NCBI GenBank assembly: GCA_902729315.2
Contig: LR746267.1
Coordinates: forward strand, 2,556,886 to 2,620,885
From: Spirodela intermedia
Taxonomy: Eukaryota > Streptophyta > Magnoliopsida > Alismatales > Araceae
DNA: 64,000 bases
Reading direction: 5' to 3'
A model generated the notes under the pieces. It was not told the DNA's origin. It was given only the letters and a program-made list of their open reading frames with translations, and searched no databases. This document shows, piece by piece, positions 50,135 to 60,409 of this stretch. Positions within the stretch are counted from its first letter, which is position 1. The number at the start of each line of letters is the position of its first letter. Position numbers and translations under genes: made by a program.

Positions 50135-51090
50135 ATGACCTTCCAACAAAAAACGTCCTTTAGCCACTGTTGAGGATCTACGGTTAAGCTGCTTTCCCCA
50201 TAGAATTGCTTATTGTTGCAAGTTCCCACAGTGGCCATTGCTAGTGAGTTATGTGAGTTTATAGGCTAACATAGTTAACTTTGCAGCCCACTCAATGTAC
50301 CAGCACCTCTATGCGTGTGCTGGCACTACGCCACACGGTCTCACTCAAACGCTCTCCTATGCGACCGACCATGTTGCACTGTGCCTCTACCATGCAACCG
50401 ACCATCCAGGTCCTGAGAAGTTCCCATTACCCTTGCACAGTCCCATAATATGGTGCTGTCATGCCATCCTGTGTCATCAGTCATTTAGGTTCATGGGACA
50501 CCCAATGAACCTAGCCCTATCCTCAGAGAGTCTACATTCTTGCAACAAAAATCGTTTATCATGCACACTCACAGCTGTCATGTCGTGCCATCAGGGGCCA
50601 CTACATGTGGAATACTAGCTTGTGCATGCTGTGCTGGGCCTATATCATAGAGGTGGACTTACCGCATATGCATGTAAGCTTTCATGCCCTCAAGCTGGTG
50701 ATAAAGTTTCGTTCTTAGAATCTTGTTCCTTTGAGCAAGGGGTGTGAAATCTTCCCACATTCATTGAATCCAATGCGTGTCTCAAAGGATGATTGGTACT
50801 TAGTGATGGAAACATCAAACTGTCACAAGTCAATGTCTTGCTCTTGCATGGAAGATATGGAAGACTAGGTTCAATGTTATGGAACCTAATCTTTTCAATG
50901 ACTAGAAAATTCTTACATTAACTGTCACAAGTATCATTAAGACTGGAAGTTAATGATATCAAGGAGTACATTTCAATGTTATGGAACATTTACTCATTGT
51001 CTTGCTCTTACATTTCTAGTCATTGACTTGTGACAATTACTGCTCTTACAAGTCAAGTTAATTTACTTTTGGCTTTAACGAGGAGATATG
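50135..51090. other. no gene; short internal repeats
   Basis: GCGACCGACCAT and GCAACCGACCAT recur at 50361 and 50394. AGATATGGAAGA(C/T)TAGGTTCAATG occurs at about 50852 and 51085. Probably retroelement leader or LTR sequence, given the copia fragment that follows. Confidence 0.35.
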
Positions 51091-51094
51091 GAAG

Positions 51095-51555
51095 ATTAGG
51101 TTCAATGTCTTGAACTAAGAAAAATAACTAAATGTATCCAGAGTAGTTTTCAACAATGATAAGAGCATAATATTTTTCTTCTAAGTTAATAATCTTGCTT
51201 GGACTAAATAAGTCTAGGTAAATCAAATCTAACGGTTTTGTTGAAGAGATATACCTTTAGTTTTAATGGTTCTCTTGTTTGTTTTCCTTTGATATAGCTT
51301 TCACATGTATAATTTTATGTGTTTGTGAAGCTAGGTAATCCTCTAAATAATTTTTCTAGCATTCACATGTCCAAACTTCCAATGTCACTGATTCATGTAT
51401 TTTTAAATTTTTTTCAGCCATGAGACATGCTAGTTTTACTAATTTATTTAAGATATAAACAAAAATCTTTTTTATTCTAACACCTTTAAATAGTAGCCCT
51501 TTATTTCTATCGTTTAATACAAGACATCCTTCTAACTTCCATATCATTATCAAAT
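51095..51555 (-). pseudogene. Ty1/copia fragment: GAG-pre-integrase and integrase start
   Basis: The minus frame 51356-51553 reads LVLNDRNKGLLFKGVRI and then LACLMAEK, as at the start of copia GAG-pre-integrase. Further on, in shifted frames, are GKQTR-like text and LDLFSPSKI..KYYALIIVENYSGY, matching the first part of the integrase core. Stops and shifts are frequent. No other part of this element is visible. Confidence 0.7.
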
Positions 51556-51559
51556 AATT

Positions 51560-53060
51560 AACTTATCCAGATTAAGTTATGTTTTAACATATCAACAAGG
51601 AAAATATTTTGAAATAAAGTCTTATCTTCAAATTAGATATTTTCACACCCAAGTATTTATAATACTCTAATTATGCTATATGCTTGGATCATATATGCAC
51701 ATTTTCATTACATTTAGTAAACATTGTCTTGAATTTAATGTAAGATGGAATCATTATGATTTGATCAATAATCGACATGAATTATGCTTAAAGTGTGATC
51801 TATGAGCTTAGCACATTATAACAATGAATTTGCATGTAGTGTCTTGATTGAAATTTTTTTAAAAACTTTAAGAAGTGTTGAGTGAAATTTTAGAATTTTT
51901 CAAGATTTATTTGGATGATATTCAGAATTTTCAAGCATGAGATTTGAAGCCTTTATTTATTATGGACTTGAAGCTAATTTTTATGAATGATGGAGGTGTT
52001 TATACTTTGTGAGATGTCATTTTATCTCACATGAAATTGAGTGGCGAAGAACCACTTAAACATATCACGTGAGTTTCATTTAAGCACCTGCCTACATAAC
52101 ATAGATTAATTTGTATAATTATAGGAAATGAAGAAAGGAGAAGGTGGCATAAAATAATCAAAACAACCACTTAAAGAAAAGATGGTTGACCAGAATTTCA
52201 GAGATCATAATGCACCTCAACCATGCATGAGGATTTGAAGGAGGAAGCTGAGGAAAGGGCGATTAGGAACCGTTATACTAACCATCCATATCTACCCATT
52301 CACATTGTGAATCATCTTTTAACCCTTTTTTCATGAAAGAGACTCCAGCATTAAGTCTTTTATCTCTGGAAAATATTAATTGTGTGGACAATCTTATTAT
52401 AGCTTTTGAAGGAAGTCTTTGAGCTTCTCTAAAAAGTGTGCTGTTCTCTTGTTTTATCACTCTAAAGACACGCTTGGAGTTTGTTTTCTCTTCTTCCCAT
52501 CCCATGAAATACTGTGGAATTCGTGTCTTCTTCCTCATCATCCAGTGAAGCATGGTTGGAGGATTATTTTCTATGGGTTATGGTGCATCTTGGTGAACAT
52601 TATTGTACAACGTAAAGTTTGCTCAAGTTTGTGGTGGATGACAGCCACTATAGCATGATAACATCATAATTCAGCTTATTAATATGATTTATAATCATAG
52701 TATATATTTTTAATTAACTAGAATTAGCATGTTATTCAAACTTATGGATTTTGAATTTAGCATGGATTCTTTAATTAAAGTAATTTGAAGAATATTTTCG
52801 TGCATTCATGACATGAGTAGATTGGTTTCTCAAGTGAGAGTAGACTTTCCTATTTCCTAATTATTTTTATCCCATGGACTAATTGCTTTATCTTATTTTC
52901 AGGAAATTAGAGAAGGGGCCAATGGGCCAATGCCAATGGGCCTATCGGGCAGCCCATAAATGAAATTAAGGGCCCATTTAATAAGGGGAGGCGCCCCTAT
53001 TTAATGCAGCCACCCCTATTTAGATAGGGCGGCCCACTCTTTCTCTCTCTCCGTCTTCCA
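51560..53060. other. AT-rich, no gene recognised
   Basis: The frame 52278-52553 (-) shows no family. 52915-53030 has repeated GGGCCAATG and GGGCCCA words typical of LTR or intergenic repeats. Confidence 0.4.
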
Positions 53061-53116
53061 CCTAAGAGGACACATGGCAGTCTACGAGAGGCCACACCCA
53101 CATGAGTTGCCACCAT

Positions 53117-53333
53117 GGCCAGCCATCCAAGGAAGGTGGACGGCCAGCCATCTAAGGAAGGTGGACGGCCAGCCATCTAAGGAAGTGGACGGCCAGCCAT
53201 CCAAGGAAGGCGGACGCCCAGCCTGCCAAGGAAGGAGGACGCCCAGCCATCTAAGGAAGGTGGACGGCCAGCCATCCAAGGAAGGGGGACGCCCAGCCAT
53301 CCAAGGAAGGAGGATGGCTAGCCATCCAAGGAG
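53117..53333. repeat. minisatellite, 24-25-bp unit, about nine copies
   Basis: Unit close to GGCCAGCCATCCAAGGAAGG followed by TGGAC, with 24- and 25-base versions mixed. Frames on both strands are open (plus reads repeats of DGQPSKE; minus, repeats of LDGWPS), so neither is evidence of a gene. Confidence 0.92.
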
Positions 53334-53339
53334 AAGGAG

Positions 53340-53880
53340 AAGACCAAACCCTACGAGGCAGGAGAAGCCTAAACAGTTGAGAATAAGGTCCCTCTCTCTT
53401 CATCCAAGGGCTGGGATTTAAAGGTATCAAGATATAAACAGCCCTTGGAGGAGAGAGAACGACACTCTTGAGAGGAGAGGAGGAACCTTGCACTCTAGAG
53501 GATTCATCCAAGAACTAGAGGGAGGGAGCAAGTCCAAGATCTACTCCAGAGTCCGCCTGATGTTCTCCAAGCATCATACCCAAAAAAATACTTTTTTGGC
53601 TAAGTATTTTCATTGTATTTCATTCATATTGCATGAATGAATGTTTACTTTATTTCTTTTGTATGATCTTTGATAAGTCTTCATTATCATGAGTTAATAA
53701 TTAGTAAATAATATAGTTTTAGCCTTAACTCATGATAAATAGACTTATATTTGTGTTAAAGTGTGAAAAGTGGTTTTCAATTGATTAATGTGAATTTTTA
53801 GGTAATTATGTGATTTTACATGAATTTATATGATTTTTACAGTCTTGCTTTTGAGATAAATGAAGAAAAAGAAATAAAAA
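53340..53880. other. no gene seen
   Basis: AT-rich after 53580; nothing recognised. Confidence 0.4.
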
Positions 53881-53890
53881 TAAGACAAAA

Positions 53891-55306
53891 TGAGGGGGGG
53901 ACCTGCCGGCCAGCCAGGCCCGCAAGCGGGTTGGAAGCTCAGTCGGGGAGTAGTCGCAAGCAAGGGCTCAAGCGGCTTGGACTGATAGGGGCACGTGTGC
54001 GCCACTCCCCTTCCACGTCACCGGTGGCTAGCCGACTGTGGGGCAAAGAGTGTTCGTACACGCGAGAGAAGGGACTTTACTTAGAAAGCTAACATTACTA
54101 TATATTCGCCTGAAAAATCGGCGCACAATCGATGTGGGACTAAACCCCCGTCACACCTTCCTCAGAAGGGGCGGACAACCAACGTTGGTTCGAATCCTCC
54201 CAGAGTCAAAATTCATATATTTTTATCTGATTATCGCGACTTTCCTGCAGATCGTCGGTGAAGGATTAAGCAACGAGAATCGCTGGATCATCGGCAAAAA
54301 TCTCGTCAACACGATTTGCGGAGCATTGCTACTAAAATTGCTGAACGATTTGCGATAAAAGGATCGCAAATCCATTGAGTAAATCATCTCCAATTGATCG
54401 ACGAACAAACCATCGTCGAAAAGAGGACGATCCACTGGGAGACGAGTCGCCACCTCCTGAGAGCATACCAGATGCGATGAAGAGCCTCCTCTTGCTGCGC
54501 GGACCTGAGGATGAAGCTCCCTGACACGCGCCCCACCTCCATCCAGCTCCTCTCCATCGGGTGACAACTGTCGGAGAGCCGCAAAGTCGTTGTTTTTCCA
54601 CTCCACCGGGTGACAGCCGCCGGAGATGACTCGACGACCCATTTCATTAATCTCTAGACTTCGCGAGAAGATCTAGAGATTGCCCACGTCATCTTTGTCC
54701 AAGGAGAGTCTTCGAGGCTGTGGACACTGCACGACGATCCTCCCGAACGCTCAGGATTCCGGTGCATCACCGACGCATCGTCGTCGCAACGTCGGAACTC
54801 TATTTTCTTGCTTTCAATTTAATTTACGCTTCATTTAGTGATACTTTGTGTGATTTTAATTTACCAAAATATAGTTCGTTCAATTACGATTCTTCCAGCT
54901 TTTACAGATCTTAATTTGATTAATTAAATCATCTGTAATCGCTTACGTACGAATTGTCGGGCGGAACTCTATTTTCGCCCGATTCGCGTTCGCCGGGCGC
55001 TGACGTCATCCTGACGTCCGCACCCTTATTTCCTTTTTTTGTGAATTTTAAATATATTTTCTTTTCATTTCCTAGTATAAAATTCATAGAAAATCGTATT
55101 CAATGAGAAAAAATCTGAATAATTACAAAATACTATATTACATCCCTGTAATCGACTTGGAAAATTATCGCTATTTTTGGGAGTTTTATTGAATTATAAT
55201 TAATATATTTATTTAGAAATACTTCTAAATATCCGAAAATTCGTATTTTCTAGTTTTATAAATTTTATATTTGCGTGATTTAATATACAACGACTAAGTC
55301 ACGTCA
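53891..55306 (+). repeat. left LTR of the Athila-like element
   Basis: Contains a TATA-like CTATATATT at 54098-54106 and GATGTGGGACTAAAC at 54132-54146. It ends with ACGTCA right before the primer site. The part from 54437 onward has an inverted partner at 59531-60406; the part before 54437 has none in this window. The start is uncertain. Confidence 0.65.
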
Positions 55307-55311
55307 AATTT

Positions 55312-55329
55312 TGGTGCCGTTGCCGGGGA
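55312..55329 (+). promoter_or_regulatory. primer-binding site
   Basis: TGGTGCCGTTGCCGGGGA differs at one position from the TGGCGCCGTTGCCGGGGA primer site typical of Athila/Tat gypsy elements. It sits 5 bases after the LTR end. Confidence 0.88.
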
Positions 55330-55523
55330 TGTATTGCATAATATTTAGTATTTTTCTGTTTTTCACTTAGAGTACACAAAAAAAAAAATTAACTCTTATT
55401 TTATTTTCTTCTTGCCGAATTTTTTTAGAAAAAGGGAACGAAAAGAAACAAGGCAAGGACTGGAGCATACTGAAGGAGGGTAACAATTACTAAACTTTTC
55501 CCTCGAATTTATTGATTTTTTTT

Positions 55524-56936
55524 ATGCATGGTAGAAGATCCTTGCATCTAAAACTAGAAAATCCTTTCATTATTTCATTCAAAAATAAAGATTCGAAAGA
55601 AAAATTAATTTTGATAGATCCTGAAGGAAGTATAGGTCAAACTAAGAACAATCCTATGGCCATGAAAAATTATTATATCCCTGATTCATTTCAAAGAGCA
55701 TCCAATATTAGAGTCCCATTAGCACCCAATGTTAAATTCGAAATAAATCTAGGAATTTTTCAAATGCTCCCTAATTTTCATGGATTGCTTTTAGAAGAAC
55801 CTCATCAGCACTTAGAAAAATTTCATATAGTCTGTGATTTAGTTAATCTCCCTCAAGTTACACCAGAAATTATTAAGATGAAATTATTCCCTCATACACT
55901 TAGGGACGAAGCTAGCCATTGGTTATCTACATTAGATATAGAATTAACTAGCTGGAAAGATATAGAACTGGCCTTTCTTTGAAAATTTTATCCCTTAGGA
56001 AAAACTCAAAATATGAGAAAATATATATAGAGTTTTTCTCAAAGACTAGGAGAAACTTTACATGAGACATGGAAAACATTCAAAGATTTACTTAGAAAGT
56101 ATCCTCATCATGCTATACCCAAGTGGCAGCTCAATAGAACTTTTTATGATGGATTATTAGAACAACATAGAAATATGGTTGATTCTATATGTGGAGTAGC
56201 TTTTATGGAGAAAACCCCCGATGAGATTTACAGTCTTTATGAGAATTTAAGTAAAAATTCTAGAGATCAAGCCTCTTTTGAATTATATGACAGGGATAAG
56301 AAGAGAGGAATTTATGAATTGCATCATGATGAGGATTCTAAACTTAGAAATGAGGTTAATCAGATTAATCAAAGATTAGAAAAACTTGATTTGCTTATTG
56401 ACAATATTAGAAAGCCTCTTAACTCTCAATTTAATTCAAATAGTGCAGGTCCTATGTATGGTGAAAATGATCATTTCGAATTTCAATATCATCCTAGGCA
56501 AGAATAAGTACAGGTACCCCACGATTTTAGTAAAAATAGGAAATATTTTTCTAATTCTTATAATCCTAATTGGGGGAATAATTTTTCTTGGAGAAACCCA
56601 AATAATATTCAAAATCCAGAAGCACTTAGATCCAATTCACATTTTGAATTTCGTCTAAAACAGAAACATACATTTCAGAAAAATCAGTCCTCTCAAATCC
56701 AACTTGATGCTATGGAAATGATGCAGCAAATGAGTCAAATGATGCAACAAACTATGAATCAAATGATGCTGCACTAGAAACAAATTATAGAGGCTCTTGG
56801 GAATAAGAGAGAAGAGGGAGAGCTACCTAGTCAGCCCATAGAAAATCCAGAAAACTGTCCAATAGTAAGATTTCAGCAACGAGAGTCTAGCTGGATAAAT
56901 TTAGAAAAAAACTCACGAAATGAAAATGTTAGGTCA
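55524..56936 (+). pseudogene. gag of the Athila-like element, with stops
   Basis: One reading frame from the ATG at 55524 matches the plant retrotransposon gag domain: MLPNFHGLLLEEPHQHLEKF, LFPHTLRDEASHWLSTL, SWKDIELAFL, ETWKTFKDLLRKYPHH, and FYDGL with a later KTPDEIYSLYENLSKN. The later part has QLDAMEMMQQMSQMM and LPSQP, also usual in Athila gag. In-frame stops are seen at 55980, about 56026 and 56505, with at least one more near 56775. Few frameshifts are needed, so the copy is fairly young or its frame was long maintained. Confidence 0.88.
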
Positions 56937-57977
56937 GTGAATACATTGAGTGAGAATATTTTACCTAATCCTTATTTCCAATTATTAGAAGAAATTGATG
57001 AGCCATTAGAAGTAAATGAGAATATTAATACTGAAAATATAGTAGCAGAAAATTTGAATAAAATCATTTATTGCTCACAATTGATGAATGAATATAGTGA
57101 GAATGATGAGGAGAAAGAGCCCTTAGATGAAAAAATAGCAGCTGATCATGGAAAAATCATCCAAATTTTAGTAGAAGGGAGTAAGGACACAAATGAAGAA
57201 AAACATATTTCAAGTGAGGAAAAATCAATTGATTTGAGAGATGTAGGAGACGAAATTAATAAATCTAATTTTCCAGCCATGGATGTTGATGATGATGTAT
57301 ATCATATATCGAAATTAAAAGATAGCTATTGGGAAGATGAAGAATTTGATGAGTTGAGAAACGAAAAGCTAGAAAAAGAGTTGATTCAACTAATGAGGAG
57401 AAACGAAAATAATGAATATGAATATAGAGATAATTTTGGAGGAGAAAATTTGAATTTTACTGAATTCATTAGATCTAAGATTAAAGAAGACAATCCTTCC
57501 ATCCTTCAAAACCCACAGCCCATTAGAATTATTTCTAAGCTTGAAATATTTCACTCTTCGCAAATTGAACAAATATGTATGGAAGATAAAATGGAGCAGG
57601 GGAAGATTATGTAGATAAAAGAACACATTAAGAAATGGGTGAGTGGAAGAATTAGAGATATCAATTTAGATGAAAAAATTCTAGATTAGGTAAGAGCTAA
57701 TTTGAAAATTATATGGCCTGATCACATTTTATGGTCTATTAATAGAAAGTATTTATTAATGAATGAGAGCCTTACAAAGCAAGATAGAAATGAGGAAAGA
57801 TTCTTTTCAAAATGGAAATATTATTTTTGGGAAGATTTTGTTAATTTTGTTTTGGCTGAAAGTATGTCAAGGTATATATATGAAGTATATAAATTTATAC
57901 TAAATCTGAATAAGAATATCATGAAACTTACCTTGGGATACAAATATATTTTGATGGCCATAGATCATCTTATATGA
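56937..57977 (+). pseudogene. acidic region continuing the gag frame, no pol
   Basis: Same reading frame as gag. 56937-57614 is open for 225 codons, rich in Asp, Glu and Asn (EYSENDEEKEPLDEK; DVDDDVYHISKL; WEDEEFDELRNEKLEKEL). After stops at 57612 and about 57687 the frame goes on from 57702 to 57977 with WPDHILWSINRKYLLMNESL and FFSKWKYYFWEDFVNFVLAE. No protease (DTGA-like), RT or integrase motif is found. A relative of its first third is at 25292-25680. Function unknown. Confidence 0.75.
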
Positions 57978-59515
57978 TCTAAGAGCTGTCCAGCTGAAGA
58001 CATTAAATTCAGCGCTGCATGGGAGGCAACCCATGGTTTTTATTTCATTCTGTTTGATTTTTTTTTAAGCTCTATTTTTCTTAGAATTTCGCAGTACTTG
58101 TTTTTGTATTTGTTTTTTCGAAAAAGTGCAAGAGGAGGAGTGTAAGATGAAATGAAAAATTAAAAACGAGATTGAGGTGATGTCTTTCGGAGCTTTATCA
58201 TTTATGACAACATTTTTAATGCTTAACTTTGCATATATGCATGCTTCACGTGAAAATTATATTTTCTGCATATTCTGTTTCGATTTTTCTGTGTCATTGA
58301 GGACAATGTCATTTTTAAGTTGGGGGGTGAAGTATTCATTATTAATTTATGCTGTAAGACGATTAAGGACATGTGTTTACATTTTATTCAACTTAGAACA
58401 GAAACTAAAAAAAATAAAAAAATAAAAATTCAGAAAAACTGCAACATCTATTTTCTGGTTTTCTATCAGGAACAACAGATTGTCAAAAATAGCAGACGAA
58501 AAAACAACCCAAAATTTGAAATTATAGAGACCCTTTTCTCACATTTCAATCCCCTAGACATATATTATTGAAATTCGAAATTACAGCTATAAAGAAGATA
58601 GTTTTGATTTATTTTTGACAAATTTATTGCTGCTAAAATAGAACTATCAGAACTATCTAATTTACAAATCTCTTACATCATATTGCATGCATGAAAAATT
58701 AAATCAATTAGATTGATTGATACCAAAAGATACTAGGAAGATTATTATTGAGTCAAATGTTGGAATACTCTTTAGATACATGATAGATAACATGGATTTG
58801 ATTTTACAGATTTTCACTTCATGATCTTGATAGATAATATTTACTTGATGTGAAAATTTGATTGATCATTTGAGTTTAATGGAGATTTTTGTACCCTGAT
58901 CTATAGGACTTGTGAGGAGAAATCACTTATTTCGAAAAAAAAAAGAGAGAGCAATGTGAAAAATCTAGAAACGAAGAGTACACATGGAGGGTGTGAGATA
59001 TCATTCTCATTGTCGAAAATCGTGAATAGAAAAACACTTGCTGCAAAATAAGTGGATAAAGTGAAAACTCTGAAAATGAAGAGGACACATGGAGGGTGTG
59101 AGACATCATTCTTATTGTCGAAATTTGTCTACAGGAAAAGCTACTTATCCACTAGATATAAAGAAAGTAGAAATATAGTGCAAACTTGAAAAATCAAGCC
59201 ATAGAAAAAGGGAAATGTAGGATCAATATTATTCTTGGATGAGTATTGATAATTATAACATCTTGTAAATACATCTATGAGTGAAGAAGTAATAAAGATG
59301 TGAATAAAAGAAGTGAAGTCTAGATTGTTATTCCAAGGAGTGTTTAAATATTTAAGTGCTTGACATCATTCTTAAATACTTGATATAAGAATCCAAAGTG
59401 TCTAAAGGTGCATCATTTTTAATTATATTTTTTTCTTTCTGTATTGAAATATGATGTTTGAGATTTGTAAATTTTTATTTTCGTAATTCTATTGCTAAGG
59501 GACTAGCAATGATTT
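57978..59515 (+). other. non-coding 3' interior of the Athila-like element
   Basis: TGGGAGGCAACCCATGG at 58020-58036 and ATTGAGGACAATGTC at 58296-58310 are words typical of the 3' interior of Athila/Tat elements. A tandem duplication (58956-59037 and 59061-59147, period about 105) shares CACATGGAGGGTGTGAGA. Small frames here show no family. Confidence 0.6.
58317..58331 (+). promoter_or_regulatory. internal polypurine tract
   Basis: AAGTTGGGGGGTGAAG, nearly the same as the terminal tract 1.2 kb further on. Confidence 0.6.
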
Positions 59516-59528
59516 AAGTTGGGGGGTG
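59516..59528 (+). promoter_or_regulatory. terminal polypurine tract
   Basis: AAGTTGGGGGGTG lies at the place where plus-strand priming would start, immediately before the inverted LTR copy. Confidence 0.75.
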
Positions 59529-59530
59529 AT

Positions 59531-60406
59531 CAAAATTTGACGTGACTTAGTCGTTGTATATTAAATCACGCAAATATAAAATTTATAAAACTAGAAAATA
59601 CGAATTTTTGGATATTTAGAAGTATTTCTAAATAAATATATCAATTATAATTCAATAAAACTTCCAAAAATAGCGGTAATTTCCCAGGTCGATCACAGGG
59701 ATGCAATATAATATTTTGTAATTATTCAGATTTTTTCTCAATGAATACGATTTTCTATGAATTTTATACTAGGAAATGAAAAGGAAGAATATTTAAAATT
59801 CACGAAAAAAGAAAATAAGGGTGCGGACGTCAGGATGACGTCAGCGCCCGGCGAACACGAATCGGGCGAAAACAAAGTTCCGCCCGGCGATTGTACGTAA
59901 GCGATTACAGACGATTTAATTAATCAAATTAAGATCTGTAAAAGTCGGAAGAATCGTAATTGAATGAAGTATATTTTGGTAAATTAAAATCACACAAAGT
60001 ATCACTAAATGAAGCATAAACTAAATTGAAAGTAAGAAAACAGAGTTCCGACGTCACGACGGCGATTCGTCGGCGATGCACCGGAATCCTGAGCGTTCGG
60101 GAGGATCGTCGTGCAGTGTCCACGGCCTCGAAGGCTCTCCTTGGACAAAGACGACGTGGGCAATCTCTAGATCTTCTCGCGAAGTCTAGAGATTAATGAA
60201 ATGGGTCATTGAGTCGTCTCCAGCGGTTGTCACTTGGCGGAGCGGAAAAACAGCGACTTTGCGGCTCTCCGGCGGCTGTCACCCGACGGAGAGGAGCTGG
60301 ATGGAGGTGGGGCGCGTGTCAGGGAGCTTCATCCTCAGGTCCGCGCAGCAAGAGGAGGCTCTTCATCGCATCTGGTACGCTCTCAAGAGGTGGCGACTCG
60401 TCTCCC
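59531..60406 (-). repeat. inverted copy of the left LTR's last 877 bp
   Basis: The reverse complement matches 54437-55313 over its full length with modest divergence. The match includes the 7 bases beyond the LTR end (CAAAATTTGACG here; CGTCAAATTTTG there). It therefore derives from an LTR-leader junction and not from a normal 3' LTR. It stops abruptly at 60406, next to AATCAATCC. Confidence 0.9.
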
Positions 60407-60409
60407 GGA

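Larger units (their letters stand above)
53891..60406 (+). mobile_element. non-autonomous Athila-like (gag-only) LTR element with an inverted right LTR copy
   Basis: Order on the plus strand: left LTR ending TCA at 55306, primer-binding site 55312-55329, gag 55524-56936, acidic gag-continuing region to 57977, AT-rich non-coding part with two polypurine tracts, then an inverted LTR copy from 59531. There is no protease, reverse transcriptase or integrase between 55.3 and 59.5 kb, so the element would depend on a helper. This fits the plant class called TR-GAG or LARD. The left border near 53.9 kb is a guess; flanking target-site duplications cannot be judged because the right end is abnormal. 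Confidence 0.8.

Noticed and set aside
53074-53421. 115-codon plus frame
   Set aside because: Made by the 25-bp minisatellite; the minus strand is equally open.
54187-54197. GGTTCGAATCC, a tRNA B-box-like word
   Set aside because: Upstream bases do not form a tRNA cloverleaf and there is no A box at the right distance; it lies within an LTR.
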